This document shows, piece by piece, positions 26,414-34,971 of a stretch of 64,000 bases of DNA. The position numbers and the translations under genes are program-made. Within the stretch, counting starts at the first letter, position 1, and every line of letters starts with the position of its first letter. The notes below the pieces were generated by a model. It was not told the DNA's origin. It saw only the letters and a program-made list of their open reading frames with translations, and did no database searches. This DNA comes from Legionella sp. (GTDB lineage: Bacteria > Pseudomonadota > Gammaproteobacteria > Legionellales > Legionellaceae): contig PEQK01000016.1 in NCBI GenBank assembly GCA_002786165.1, forward strand, positions 1 through 64,000, written 5' to 3'.

Positions 26414-26834
26414 TTTCTGGAAGTGCAATTTTCTTTCTAGAACGTTTAGGCTTGCGATCACTCGCTGGCGGGAGTTCTGCATGATCGGGTACTCTCATTT
26501 TTAGTAAATAAGCTCTGGTTTTCTCAAACCCCATGTTTTTTAAATTAAATGACAAATATCTAAGCAACCATAATAACATCAACACGTTGAGGCCAAGAAC
26601 ACTAGTAATACCAATTGAAATATGTCCGGACCAAAGAGAAATACAGTGCCCAATGAGCACCATGGTTGTCAGCCAGATACCCGTAGATACGAGAAACAAT
26701 GCGCAAATATTCAGTATCAACGGGTAAACACTCAGGCCAGCAAGCCTCGTCTCTAATTTAACAATAGAAATGATAGTCTTCATAATTTCTAGTTTATTAG
26801 AAACGAGGTCTTCTATTTCTTCTAAAAACTTCAT
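26406..26834 (-). CDS. YqjE-like phage-holin-family (DUF1469) membrane protein
   Basis: A protein of 142 residues with two transmembrane helices (PLILNICALFLVSTGIWLTT and SIGITSVLGLNVLMLLWLLR). An amphipathic N-terminus (LVSNKLEIMKTIISIVKLETRLAGLS) matches the YqjE/holin-superfamily III layout, and a basic C-terminal tail follows. Its start overlaps the stop of the YqjD/ElaB-like gene by one base. In E. coli the YqjD-YqjE-YqjK cluster is membrane-bound and stationary-phase-induced; YqjD binds ribosomes. Confidence 0.7.
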   Translation of the reverse strand: MKFLEEIEDLVSNKLEIMKTIISIVKLETRLAGLSVYPLILNICALFLVSTGIWLTTMVLIGHCISLWSGHISIGITSVLGLNVLMLLWLLRYLSFNLKNMGFEKTRAYLLKMRVPDHAELPPASDRKPKRSRKKIALPENE

Positions 26835-27115
26835 TATTTTCTAACTAAAGCAGACAGTATAAATCCAATACCACCTGCAATTAATACAGAAGCTAATGGA
26901 TTGGCTTTTACTTTTTTCAAAAGCATATCAGAGTATTCAAGCACAGTATCTTCAGCAGCATCCATTTTATGCAGACCATCTTTATAAATTTCATTTGCTA
27001 ATTTTTTACCTTCACCCAATAAATCATTCGCAGCTGCATTAATATGAGCTTGCGCTTGTCGAGTGTGATGAACAGTAGTGTTACTATGTTTGGTAGATCT
27101 AGCGGCAGTAGCCAT
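26834..27115 (-). CDS. YqjD/ElaB-family (DUF883) membrane-anchored protein
   Basis: A protein of 93 residues with a helical polar region (residues 15-65, containing AQAHINAAANDLLGEGKKLA) and a single C-terminal transmembrane segment ending in the family signature ANPLASVLIAGGIGFILSALVRK (compare P-x-x-S-[VL]-x-I-A-x-G-x-G-x-L in YqjD). E. coli YqjD tethers ribosomes to the inner membrane in stationary phase. AAGGAGA precedes the ATG. It is the first gene of the operon with 26406-26834 and 26204-26413. Confidence 0.85.
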   Translation of the reverse strand: MATAARSTKHSNTTVHHTRQAQAHINAAANDLLGEGKKLANEIYKDGLHKMDAAEDTVLEYSDMLLKKVKANPLASVLIAGGIGFILSALVRK

Positions 27116-27386
27116 TTGGATTCTCCTTTAGTAGTCAGTTTTAACAAAATTTACAATTAAGACTCTTTTTAAAACATACTTCAAAAATATAGTACATGAT
27201 TTCATATTTAGCAATCCAGGTAGACATTAACTAGTCCTTGCCCCCATTCTGTTGCTAAGATCAAACCTGTATGATTAAGATGAAATGCACCATAGTTTCA
27301 TGAGCGCACCAAACGCAGTATAAATTTTCAAATGACTGCATTTGGTGAGTTGTTAAGGAAGATGTCAAACCACCAAGGAGATGCTA

Positions 27387-27467
27387 ATGTTCAGATATTT
27401 ACTAGCTTGGCTATTGGGAGTTCCATTGACGGTTTTAGTTATCATTTGGTTAATTTCACACGCTTAA
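27387..27467 (+). CDS. 26-residue membrane micro-protein
   Basis: A very short open frame of 26 codons: a basic start (MFRYLL), a hydrophobic helix (LAWLLGVPLTVLVIIWLI) and a short tail. AAGGAG lies 7 nt before the ATG, a strong ribosome site. I have seen similar very small proteins of the form M-[LF]-R-x-L-L-x-W-L-L-G-V-P in gammaproteobacteria. It lies 41 bp before the next membrane protein gene and may be co-transcribed. Function unknown. Confidence 0.6.
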   Translation: MFRYLLAWLLGVPLTVLVIIWLISHA

Positions 27468-27508
27468 AACTTTTGAAATGAATGGAACATCTTTTAAGGA
27501 GAACTATT

Positions 27509-28120
27509 ATGGCAAAAGATATACCTATCCATCCTCACACAGCTTACCCTTTTAAACGTATTTGTTGGAGCGCTATTTTTGTTGGAGCTCTGGTCGCAGT
27601 CGGATTAAGTTTTTTGTTTAATTTGTTCGGGATTGCAATTGGATTAACCGCCTTTACCATGGATAAAAATGGAGCGCTAGGATTCGCAATAGGGGGTGCC
27701 ATTAGTATATTTATCGTAGTCATCATTTCCATGCTAGTCGCTGGTTACGCCGCCGGCTATTTGGGACGTCATTTTGCTCCAAGAAAAAATCTTGGTATAT
27801 TGTATGGATTTGCCACCTGGACAGTAGCTATCTTGATGAGTGCTGCAGTCATTGGTCATATCAGCAATTATACCGCGGTTTATTCACATGACATCGGCAA
27901 TACCTCCTATAAAATGTACCACGATAGCCATTACCCTGGCAGTGAAACAGTGACCGTCAAAGAAAGTGAACCACATCAATCAAACACCGCTAAGCAAATC
28001 ACGTTATCCAAAGATAGTTTAGCAACAGGTGCTTTTTTGATATTTGGATTATTTTTTATAGGTGCGCTGGCAACTTGTGTGGGTGCTACTTGTGGGATGT
28101 CCTGTCGTAGAGAAGATTAA
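27509..28120 (+). CDS. Multi-spanning membrane protein of unknown function
   Basis: A protein of 203 residues. The ATG at 27509 is preferred over 27482 because AAGGAGA sits just before it. Four hydrophobic segments are visible: WSAIFVGALVAVGLSFLFNL with a following GIAIG, AIGGAISIFIVVIISMLVAG, ILYGFATWTVAILMSAAV, and near the C-terminus FLIFGLFFIGALATCVGAT-type sequence. A polar loop of about 50 residues with HDSHYPGSETVTVKESEPH precedes the last helix. It resembles a common family of small inner-membrane proteins found in stress-related clusters; no function is assigned. Confidence 0.7.
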   Translation: MAKDIPIHPHTAYPFKRICWSAIFVGALVAVGLSFLFNLFGIAIGLTAFTMDKNGALGFAIGGAISIFIVVIISMLVAGYAAGYLGRHFAPRKNLGILYGFATWTVAILMSAAVIGHISNYTAVYSHDIGNTSYKMYHDSHYPGSETVTVKESEPHQSNTAKQITLSKDSLATGAFLIFGLFFIGALATCVGATCGMSCRRED

Positions 28121-28134
28121 AACAAAACTACTGT

Positions 28135-28159
28135 CATCCTGTAGCCCAGCTGCAGGATG
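28135..28159 (+). terminator. Hairpin after the membrane protein gene
   Basis: CATCCTGTAG pairs with CTGCAGGATG (one G-T pair) around a five-base loop, 15 bp after the stop codon of the gene ending at 28120. No strong U-tract follows on either strand, so it is a stem-loop with possible terminator function rather than a classical terminator. Confidence 0.45.
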
Positions 28160-28291
28160 ATGTTTACACCTTCTCGAATGATCATTATGCAAGTATTCAC
28201 CTTTAGTTTTCTGCAATCATACTTGTGTATCAATGAATACTTACAATGACTTAATAACAAAATTCGGCTAAAGCGTTAATATCACAGAAAT

Positions 28292-28972
28292 TTACACCCT
28301 AACCGCAATAGTATTCGTAGACAAAAAGACTTCCAGCGATTCTTTGACAGAATTTTTACCAGCTTCTGTCATTTGCTCCACCAACTTTATAATCGTAGCA
28401 TGATCCATTTCATTTCCCATTAATTCATTAATTCTATTCCAAAAAGCTAACCACATAGGTTTTTGCACATCACTCATAATTGCAACCATACGTTCTAGAT
28501 CTTGTGACTCTAAAGCATCAAAGAATCCAAGTTCGTGCATTTTTTCTACATGTGTTTGTTCGTGGTCTATGGCCCAGCGCTCACTAAACGCTTTTATCAG
28601 CTGTTCTTGAAATACGTAAAAGTGCTCTTGATCATTCGTCTCATCAACAGCTATACACGCTGCGTCAAATTTTTCAGACATATTAAATTCATCTGCCAGT
28701 TTACCCATTGCTTCAGCTTGCCTGTGCCCTGTTGTGTTAGACTCGCCCGGTGCGATTGTTGTATTTTCTAATGAATACTCAATTCGGCAAGGAGTAAAAC
28801 TATTATTAAATTCTTGAACTAATTCCTCTAAATGACTAATATCTGAAAGATCAGTTATCCTAGATAACTTTGTTTCTAACTCAGAATTTGAATGCTCAGG
28901 TTTCGAAAATATAGTGAATGTTGCAGATGTACTTACCTGAAATAATTTCTCGGGTATTCTTAAAAGACCCAT
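28292..28972 (-). CDS. Protein of unknown function (effector-like)
   Basis: A soluble acidic protein of 226 residues without signal peptide, membrane segment or known motif. It is mostly helical by composition, with HHE-type elements (ERWAIDHEQTHVEKMHELGFFDALESQDLERMVAIM) in the second half. It starts at 28972 with ATG after a T-rich stretch on the other strand. It stands alone between a membrane protein gene and the disordered-protein gene. Base composition resembles its surroundings. An effector role is only suggested by the lack of bacterial homologues I recognise. Confidence 0.5.
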   Translation of the reverse strand: MGLLRIPEKLFQVSTSATFTIFSKPEHSNSELETKLSRITDLSDISHLEELVQEFNNSFTPCRIEYSLENTTIAPGESNTTGHRQAEAMGKLADEFNMSEKFDAACIAVDETNDQEHFYVFQEQLIKAFSERWAIDHEQTHVEKMHELGFFDALESQDLERMVAIMSDVQKPMWLAFWNRINELMGNEMDHATIIKLVEQMTEAGKNSVKESLEVFLSTNTIAVRV

Positions 28973-29094
28973 AAATAAATCTCATTTTTTTAATTGGTAG
29001 TTCGATAAATTCATTTGATGATAAATCATTAGTTTGAGCAGCATGATGTCGCTCTTCTTGGTTGTGCAAGTTATGATGAGTGGGGGGATAATTT

Positions 29095-29126
29095 GAAACA
29101 AGGTGGTTATATCCCCACCCTGTTTC
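29095..29126 (-). repeat. Inverted repeat downstream of the disordered-protein gene
   Basis: GAAACAAGGTGG pairs with CCACCCTGTTTC around an eight-base loop, with a single mismatch. It lies just beyond the stop of the gene at 29139-29405 on the minus strand. It lacks a U-tract in the expected direction (a T run precedes the stem on the minus strand), so termination is uncertain; it could protect the 3' end. Confidence 0.5.
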
Positions 29127-29138
29127 AAAAAAAAGACA

Positions 29139-29405
29139 TTATCTACGTTGTTCACGGCCAGTGTTGTTACCATTTCGGTTGTCTGGAGTGCGTTGACCTT
29201 GGTTTTGACCTGGTTGACGAGCTTGTCCACCTTGGCCAGGAGTACGGATTTCACGATCTTGTGAACCTTCTTCACGTGGCGCAGCGAAACGACCTTGATT
29301 GCCGCCTTCAGATGGACGATTTTTTTGATCGTTATGTTGTTGGTTAGGTCTAGAAGGATTATTTTGATGCTGTTTATCGCCATTATTACGTTGGTTATCT
29401 TTCAT
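29139..29405 (-). CDS. Small disordered Q/N/G/R-rich protein
   Basis: A protein of 88 residues made almost entirely of Q, N, G, R, P, D and E, with elements such as QHQNNPSRPNQQHNDQKN and GQGGQARQPGQNQGQ. No hydrophobic core exists, so it is predicted to be intrinsically disordered. It is considered real because CCAGGAGATATC lies directly upstream of the ATG and the frame is free of stops over its whole length. Opposite-strand frames in the same interval are shadows. Cationic, glutamine-rich small proteins of this kind can bind nucleic acids; function unknown. Confidence 0.65.
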   Translation of the reverse strand: MKDNQRNNGDKQHQNNPSRPNQQHNDQKNRPSEGGNQGRFAAPREEGSQDREIRTPGQGGQARQPGQNQGQRTPDNRNGNNTGREQRR

Positions 29406-29528
29406 GATATCTCCTGGTTATAAGTACGATTGCATAATATTTACTACTGAGCGAGTAAATCTTACCTAGCATTTACGAATTTAAGTATGGACTACTTTAT
29501 CAAAAATGCCACTGTAAGTTTCCTTAAT

Positions 29529-29550
29529 GACCTAAGGATTACCTTAGGTC
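29529..29550 (-). terminator. Perfect hairpin downstream of hslU
   Basis: GACCTAAGG and CCTTAGGTC form a perfect nine-pair stem with a four-base loop, beginning 12 bp after the hslU stop (minus strand). The following bases in the transcript are ATTAAGG rather than a U-run, so it may be a weak or factor-assisted terminator. It also lies in front of the disordered-protein gene. Confidence 0.5.
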
Positions 29551-29561
29551 TATCAGAAAAA

Positions 29562-30878
29562 TTATAATATGTACCGAGCCAAGTCTTCATTACCAACCAA
29601 TTTACCTAAATGTAAATTCACGTAATCTTTATCAATAGACAAGGTTTCACCTGAACGATCGGTTGCTTCAAATGAGATGACTTCTAATAAACGTTCCATC
29701 ACAGTATATAAACGACGTGCACCAATATTTTCAGTACGCTCATTCACCTGCCAAGCAACTTCAGCAATGCGATGAATACCACTTTCGGTGTAATTTAATA
29801 ACACACCTTCAGTAGCCATCAATGCAATGTATTGCTCAGTAAGTGAGGCAAATGGATCTGTTAAAATTTTAATAAAGTCTTCTGTAGTCAATGCAGATAA
29901 TTCCACTCGGATGGGCAAACGACCTTGCAATTCGGCCACCAAATCAGACGGCTTAGCCACATGAAACGCACCAGAAGCAATAAATAAAATATGATCCGTT
30001 TTAATCATGCCGTATTTTGTCGATACGGTACAACCTTCTACCAAAGGTAACAAATCGCGCTGAACCCCTTCACGAGAAACATCTCCCCCTTGCTCAGAAC
30101 GTTTGGCTACTTTATCAATTTCATCAATGAAAACAATGCCGTTTTGTTCAATATTTTCTATAGCACGTACTTTAATATCCTCTTCATTCACTAATTTCAA
30201 AGCTTCTTCTTCAGCTAATTGCTTCAAAGCTTTTTTGATAGTCATTTTTCGAGCTTTTGTTCGGCCTGTACCCACTTGTTGAAACATAGATTGCAATTGA
30301 CTGGTGAGATCTTCCATACCAGGTGGCGCCATAATTTCTACGCCCATAGGTGTCACTGCCACATCTATTTCGATCTCTTGATCATCTAATTGGCCTTCGC
30401 GCAATTGTTTTCGGAATAATTGACGAGTCGAAGTGTCTTTTTCATCAGCGGTTACTGTGCCACGTACTGGAGGTAAAAGAATATCCAAAATACGTTCTTC
30501 TGCAGCATCTTCTGAAGGATGTTGTACCTTTTTCATCGCCATTTCGCGTTCTTGCTTAATGGCTATATCTGCTAAATCACGGATAATGGAATCCACATCG
30601 CGTCCCACATAACCAATTTCAGTAAATTTAGTGGCTTCAACTTTGATAAAAGGCGCGTCCACTAGTTTGGCCAAACGGCGTGCAATTTCGGTCTTTCCAA
30701 CACCAGTGGGCCCTATCATCAAGATGTTTTTAGGCATGATTTCTTCACGCAACGCTTCATCATCAATTTGCATGCGCCGCCAGCGATTACGCAAAGCAAT
30801 GGCAACTGCGCGTTTTGCACTATCTTGGCCAATAATATGTCTATCTAATTCCTCAACAATTTCACGAGGCGTCATCAT
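29562..30878 (-). CDS. hslU: ATP-dependent protease ATPase subunit HslU
   Basis: A AAA+ unfoldase of 438 residues that feeds substrates to the HslV peptidase in the cytoplasm. [36 protein letters not shown] is the family N-terminus. Walker A is GPTGVGKTE, Walker B is [12 protein letters not shown], the sensor region is [17 protein letters not shown], and the typical C-terminus LARYIL docks in HslV. The start at 30878 (two ATGs) fits homologues; upstream TTG and GTG codons overlap the hslV end. It follows hslV in one transcript. Confidence 0.95.
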   Translation of the reverse strand: MMTPREIVEELDRHIIGQDSAKRAVAIALRNRWRRMQIDDEALREEIMPKNILMIGPTGVGKTEIARRLAKLVDAPFIKVEATKFTEIGYVGRDVDSIIRDLADIAIKQEREMAMKKVQHPSEDAAEERILDILLPPVRGTVTADEKDTSTRQLFRKQLREGQLDDQEIEIDVAVTPMGVEIMAPPGMEDLTSQLQSMFQQVGTGRTKARKMTIKKALKQLAEEEALKLVNEEDIKVRAIENIEQNGIVFIDEIDKVAKRSEQGGDVSREGVQRDLLPLVEGCTVSTKYGMIKTDHILFIASGAFHVAKPSDLVAELQGRLPIRVELSALTTEDFIKILTDPFASLTEQYIALMATEGVLLNYTESGIHRIAEVAWQVNERTENIGARRLYTVMERLLEVISFEATDRSGETLSIDKDYVNLHLGKLVGNEDLARYIL

Positions 30879-30888
30879 AGATTTTGAT

Positions 30889-31437
30889 TTATTCACAGCT
30901 ATTATCCAATTCTTCAAGAGTTAAATTTTTATTTGTATAGATACAAATATCGCCAGCAATGTTTAAGCTTTTTCTCACAATCTCTTCCGCACTAAGATCA
31001 GTATTATCTAATAAAGCGCGTGCGGCAGCTTGTGCATAAGGTCCGCCTGAGCCAATCGCCATCAAACCATATTCTGGTTCAATCACATCACCATTTCCAG
31101 AAATAATTAAAGACGACTTAGAATCAGCAACAGCGAGCAATGCTTCTAATCGCCGCAACATGCGATCTGTGCGCCAATCTTTGGCTAATTCTACTGCGGC
31201 ACGAACCAAATGCCCCTGATGCATTTCTAATTTAGACTCAAAACGTTCAAATAAAGTAAACGCATCGGCAGTACCACCCGCAAAACCCGCTATCACTTTA
31301 TCTTGATACAAACGTCTGACTTTACGGACATTAGATTTCATGACGGTATGTCCATGTGTCGCTTGACCATCACCACCAATCACGACTTTTGATCCTCTTC
31401 TCACTGAAAGGATGGTTGTTCCACGAAATTGTTCCAA
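30889..31437 (-). CDS. hslV: ATP-dependent protease peptidase subunit HslV
   Basis: A threonine peptidase of 182 residues. [30 protein letters not shown] contains the catalytic Thr (the first of TT after processing of the short MEQFRG leader), and [40 protein letters not shown] is nearly identical to E. coli HslV. The end is [11 protein letters not shown]. It assembles as a dodecamer with HslU hexamers and is heat-shock-regulated in other bacteria. Here it lies downstream of a PerM-like gene with a 12 bp gap. Confidence 0.95.
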   Translation of the reverse strand: MEQFRGTTILSVRRGSKVVIGGDGQATHGHTVMKSNVRKVRRLYQDKVIAGFAGGTADAFTLFERFESKLEMHQGHLVRAAVELAKDWRTDRMLRRLEALLAVADSKSSLIISGNGDVIEPEYGLMAIGSGGPYAQAAARALLDNTDLSAEEIVRKSLNIAGDICIYTNKNLTLEELDNSCE

Positions 31438-31449
31438 AATAATCCTCGC

Positions 31450-32493
31450 TTATTTAACAGGAGTCTGTGCTTCGTTCCATAAGGTCACAAATAACACCAT
31501 GACCATAGGGCCGACAAATAAACCAAGTATGCCCATGGTTTCAAGACCACCTAATATTCCAAATAATACTGCCAAAAAAGGCAGTTGGGTTGCACCGCCT
31601 ATCAACAGTGGTTTAATAAAGTGATCCGCAACAAACATGACCACAGTTCCCCAAATAATCACAATCACTGCCGAAATCATCGCGCCATGATGTAATAATA
31701 TAAGGGCAACAATTCCAAAAACAAGAGGAACCACAAAAGGTATCATGGCAGCAAATGCGGTAAAAATGCCAAGGAGTGTTGGCGCTGGCACTCCAATGAG
31801 CCCGTAACAAATACCCATCAAAATACCAACCCCTACCCCTACCACAATCGTACCATTTACCGTCGCCCGCAATGCGGCCGGTAATTTACTTGAAAAGCGA
31901 TACCAACGCTCTCCTAAAAGAGCGTGACCCACATGATTTAATTGCTTATCCAAAATATGTCCGTCACGATACAAGAAAAACATACTGAGTAACGTAAAGC
32001 CTACTTGTACCCCGCGATGAAACACAGAACCGCCGACTTCTTTGATATAGTAACTGGTCGGCGTGAGTGAAATATGAAGATTTGACAAAAAGGATTTGAC
32101 GTTGCCTGGTTGGCCAATATGCTCATCCCAATAAGCGACCATATTATCGCCAATCATCGGAAGCTCTTGGAAAAAGCTCGGTGCTTCACCACCCAATCGA
32201 TTGATTTGTTTGACGTAGGTGAGAAATAACTGAAACTCTTTCACCAAAACAGACAATAACCAACTTAAAGGAAGCAATAATAATAACGCTAAAAATGAAG
32301 TGAATAAAAAAGCAGCCAAATTATCACGTGATTTTAATAGTTTTTTCCAACGTAAGTAGAGAGGATAAGTGGTGATAACAACGATAGTAGCCCATACCAA
32401 CGAAGGGATAAATCGATGGATGATGTACAAAGAAAAAAAGACAATGAATACACTCAAACTCATGCTTATTAGTTCTTTATGATTTTGATTCAT
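31450..32493 (-). CDS. AI-2E (PerM/YdiK) family membrane transporter
   Basis: A polytopic membrane protein of 347 residues. It has hydrophobic helices near the start (SLSVFIVFFSLYIIHRFIPS), a soluble loop around residues 85-150, and the conserved C-terminal core GICYGLIGVPAPTLLGIFTAFAAMIPFVVP followed by ILGGLETMGILGLFVGPMVMVLFV. The family includes TqsA (autoinducer-2 export) and Na+/H+ antiporters of the PerM type; the substrate here is unknown. Its insertion between nusB and hslV in one leftward transcript is a local arrangement. Confidence 0.85.
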   Translation of the reverse strand: MNQNHKELISMSLSVFIVFFSLYIIHRFIPSLVWATIVVITTYPLYLRWKKLLKSRDNLAAFLFTSFLALLLLLPLSWLLSVLVKEFQLFLTYVKQINRLGGEAPSFFQELPMIGDNMVAYWDEHIGQPGNVKSFLSNLHISLTPTSYYIKEVGGSVFHRGVQVGFTLLSMFFLYRDGHILDKQLNHVGHALLGERWYRFSSKLPAALRATVNGTIVVGVGVGILMGICYGLIGVPAPTLLGIFTAFAAMIPFVVPLVFGIVALILLHHGAMISAVIVIIWGTVVMFVADHFIKPLLIGGATQLPFLAVLFGILGGLETMGILGLFVGPMVMVLFVTLWNEAQTPVK

Positions 32494-32581
32494 GTGCTTA
32501 TCCTCCGGCTGAACAAATGTAATACGACCTAAGGGTAGTCAAGACTCGTAACATTCCTTTTACAGAAAGAAAGTCAGTCTA

Positions 32582-33046
32582 TCATGATGCATCGTTTTTC
32601 ATTGCTTTAATTTCAATGATCCGTACTGTTTGTGCCAAATTATGCAATACGCCATTCACATAGCGGTGGCCATCTTGCGACCCAAATGCTTTGGCCAGGG
32701 ACACCGATTCATCCAGAATAACGCGATAAGGAATTTCGATACAATGAAACAATTCAAAAGCACATAAACGTAAAATGCACAACTCAATGGGATTTAAACT
32801 CTCGATGGGGCGATCTAAAAACGGCGTCAATGCGGCTTCAAGCGCTGCTAAATGAGTAGGAACCCCGTGTAATAGTTTTTTATAATAGGCCACATCCACT
32901 TTGTCCATATTATTAGCAGCGTGAAACTGAGCTTCAATTTCGGATAAAGCTGCACCGGACATCAACCATTGATACAAAGATTGTAATGCAAGTTTTCTGG
33001 CACGACGTTTGCCACTAATGGATTGATTATTATTCACAATATACAC
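32582..33046 (-). CDS. nusB: Transcription antitermination protein NusB
   Basis: An all-helical RNA-binding protein of 154 residues that works with NusE, NusA and NusG on rRNA operons. KRRARKLALQSLYQWLMSG near the N-terminus is the family's arginine-rich helix. The rest matches: FLDRPIESLNPIELCILRLCAFELF and IPYRVILDESVSLAKAFGSQDGHRYVNGVLHNLA. The start is GTG at 33046, with an alternative GTG three codons later. It follows nrdR in the common glyA-nrdR-nusB order. Confidence 0.93.
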   Translation of the reverse strand: MYIVNNNQSISGKRRARKLALQSLYQWLMSGAALSEIEAQFHAANNMDKVDVAYYKKLLHGVPTHLAALEAALTPFLDRPIESLNPIELCILRLCAFELFHCIEIPYRVILDESVSLAKAFGSQDGHRYVNGVLHNLAQTVRIIEIKAMKNDAS

Positions 33047-33087
33047 TCATTTGCTGCTTGCGCAGCTGCAAGACAAAAGGGGCTATT

Positions 33088-33543
33088 CTACTCGCCATCC
33101 TTCATTTGGTCAATTGCACGACGAAACTCACTCACATCTTGAAAGCGTTTATAAACAGAAGCAAAACGCACATACGCAATATGATCCAATCGATATAATT
33201 GTTCCATTACCCATTCACCAACCTGCCGAGAATCAATTTCTCGCTCTCCTGTTTGCCTGATTTTTTGCAAAATGAGAGCCAAAGCATCTTCTAAGGCATC
33301 AGCGCCCACTGGACGCTTTTCTAATGCACGTAACATACCAGCACGTAAATTATCCAACTGAAACAATTCACGACGTCCATCTCGCTTGATGATCAACGGC
33401 ATGATCAGTTCTGCTGTTTCAAAGGTCGTAAATCTTTCTTGACATACGATACATTGCCTACGCCGTCGGACTTGCGCACCTTCTGCAACCAACCTAGAAT
33501 CTATCACTTTGGTATCAATGGCATGGCAAAATGGGCAATACAT
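33088..33543 (-). CDS. nrdR: Transcriptional repressor NrdR
   Basis: A repressor of ribonucleotide reductase genes, 151 residues. It has the zinc ribbon [18 protein letters not shown] with the second Cys pair in [15 protein letters not shown]. An ATP-cone domain follows ([30 protein letters not shown]), which senses ATP/dATP. The gene begins 2 bp after the glyA stop, and the family's usual neighbour order glyA-nrdR-nusB is kept. Confidence 0.95.
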   Translation of the reverse strand: MYCPFCHAIDTKVIDSRLVAEGAQVRRRRQCIVCQERFTTFETAELIMPLIIKRDGRRELFQLDNLRAGMLRALEKRPVGADALEDALALILQKIRQTGEREIDSRQVGEWVMEQLYRLDHIAYVRFASVYKRFQDVSEFRRAIDQMKDGE

Positions 33544-33545
33544 AA

Positions 33546-34808
33546 TTAAACAAACACCTGATAAACGGGAAACTCACGACAAAGTTGCAATACTTGAGAT
33601 TTGACGTGTGTGATGACGTCTTCATCGCCCATATGATCTAAGATGTCGGCTATCCAATGACTCAACAAAGAGATTTCTTTTTCCTTAAAACCTCTTGTGG
33701 TTACCGCAGGTGTTCCCAGGCGTAACCCACTGGTCACAAAGGGAGAACGAGGATCATTCGGCACTGAATTTTTATTCACAGTGATATGCGCCCGCCCGAG
33801 TGCAGCATCGGCATCTTTGCCTGTGATGTCCTTATCAATCATATCCACTAACATCAAATGGTTTACTGTACCGCCTGATACGATTCGATAATCACGTTCA
33901 ATAAGAACCTGCGCCATGGTTTGTGCATTGGTTAAAATTTGTTTTTGGTATCCTTTAAACCCAGGTTGTAACGCCTCTAAAAATGCCACTGCTTTTGCAG
34001 CAATCACATGCATCAATGGCCCACCTTGGCTACCGGGAAAAACGGCGCTGTTTAGTTTTTTTTCCAACTCAGGATTGCTTTTGGCCAAAATCATCCCACC
34101 ACGAGGACCGCGTAAGGTTTTGTGGGTTGTTGTGGTCACAACATCAGCATAAGGCATGGGTGAAGGGTATAGGCCAACAGCAATTAATCCCGCAACATGC
34201 GCGATATCTGCCATAAAATAGGCCCCAATTTTATCAGCAACGGCTCGAAATCTCGCCCAATCTACTTCTTGAGAGTATGCTGAAAACCCAGCAATAATTA
34301 ATTTTGGACGATGCGTCAGCGCCAGTGATTCCATAGCATCATAATCAATCAAACCAGTCTGTTCATTAAGTCCGTAGGCGATACTGCGATACAATTGCCC
34401 AGAAAAATTGACAGAAGCACCATGCGTGAGATGACCGCCATGAGACAATGCCATCCCTAAAACCAAATCACCAGGATTTAGCATCGCCATCATCGCTGCT
34501 GAGTTGGCTTGAGACCCAGAATGTGGCTGTACATTAACATAGTCTGCCCCAAACAACTGCTTTGCCCGCGAAATAGCCAATTGCTCAGCGATATCTACAA
34601 ATTCGCAGCCCCCATAATAACGCTTACCCGGGTAACCTTCTGCATATTTATTGGTTAAAATAGACCCTTGAGCTTCCAAAACAGCGCGACTCACGTAATT
34701 TTCTGAAGCAATCAATTCAATATGATCTTCTTGTCGACGGGCTTCACCCGTCATAGCTTGCCACAATTCTGTATCAAACTCTGCGATGGTTGTCGTATCT
34801 TTTATCAT
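33546..34808 (-). CDS. glyA: Serine hydroxymethyltransferase
   Basis: A PLP enzyme of 420 residues that converts serine and tetrahydrofolate to glycine and methylene-THF. Motifs: [42 protein letters not shown], the PLP-binding lysine in [19 protein letters not shown], and [18 protein letters not shown]. The ATG at 34808 lies close to AAGGGG; a GTG two codons upstream is possible. It is the first gene of the leftward cluster glyA-nrdR-nusB-PerM-hslV-hslU. Confidence 0.96.
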   Translation of the reverse strand: MIKDTTTIAEFDTELWQAMTGEARRQEDHIELIASENYVSRAVLEAQGSILTNKYAEGYPGKRYYGGCEFVDIAEQLAISRAKQLFGADYVNVQPHSGSQANSAAMMAMLNPGDLVLGMALSHGGHLTHGASVNFSGQLYRSIAYGLNEQTGLIDYDAMESLALTHRPKLIIAGFSAYSQEVDWARFRAVADKIGAYFMADIAHVAGLIAVGLYPSPMPYADVVTTTTHKTLRGPRGGMILAKSNPELEKKLNSAVFPGSQGGPLMHVIAAKAVAFLEALQPGFKGYQKQILTNAQTMAQVLIERDYRIVSGGTVNHLMLVDMIDKDITGKDADAALGRAHITVNKNSVPNDPRSPFVTSGLRLGTPAVTTRGFKEKEISLLSHWIADILDHMGDEDVITHVKSQVLQLCREFPVYQVFV

Positions 34809-34971
34809 GCACACCCCTTTTCAAGGCTTTGATTCTAGTCTTGCTCATCTAATAGGTCAATAACTGATAATGCTGTGTCGAATTTTTTGCAAAAAATTCT
34901 GCTATGCATGAGGAGAATCGCTTAAATAAAATCAATATCTGTATAAAAATTCATGACTATTCTTCCATTTT

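Noticed and set aside
28982-29383. Long frames on both strands overlapping the disordered protein gene
   Set aside because: They are by-products of low-complexity codons; only 29139-29405 has a proper ribosome site.
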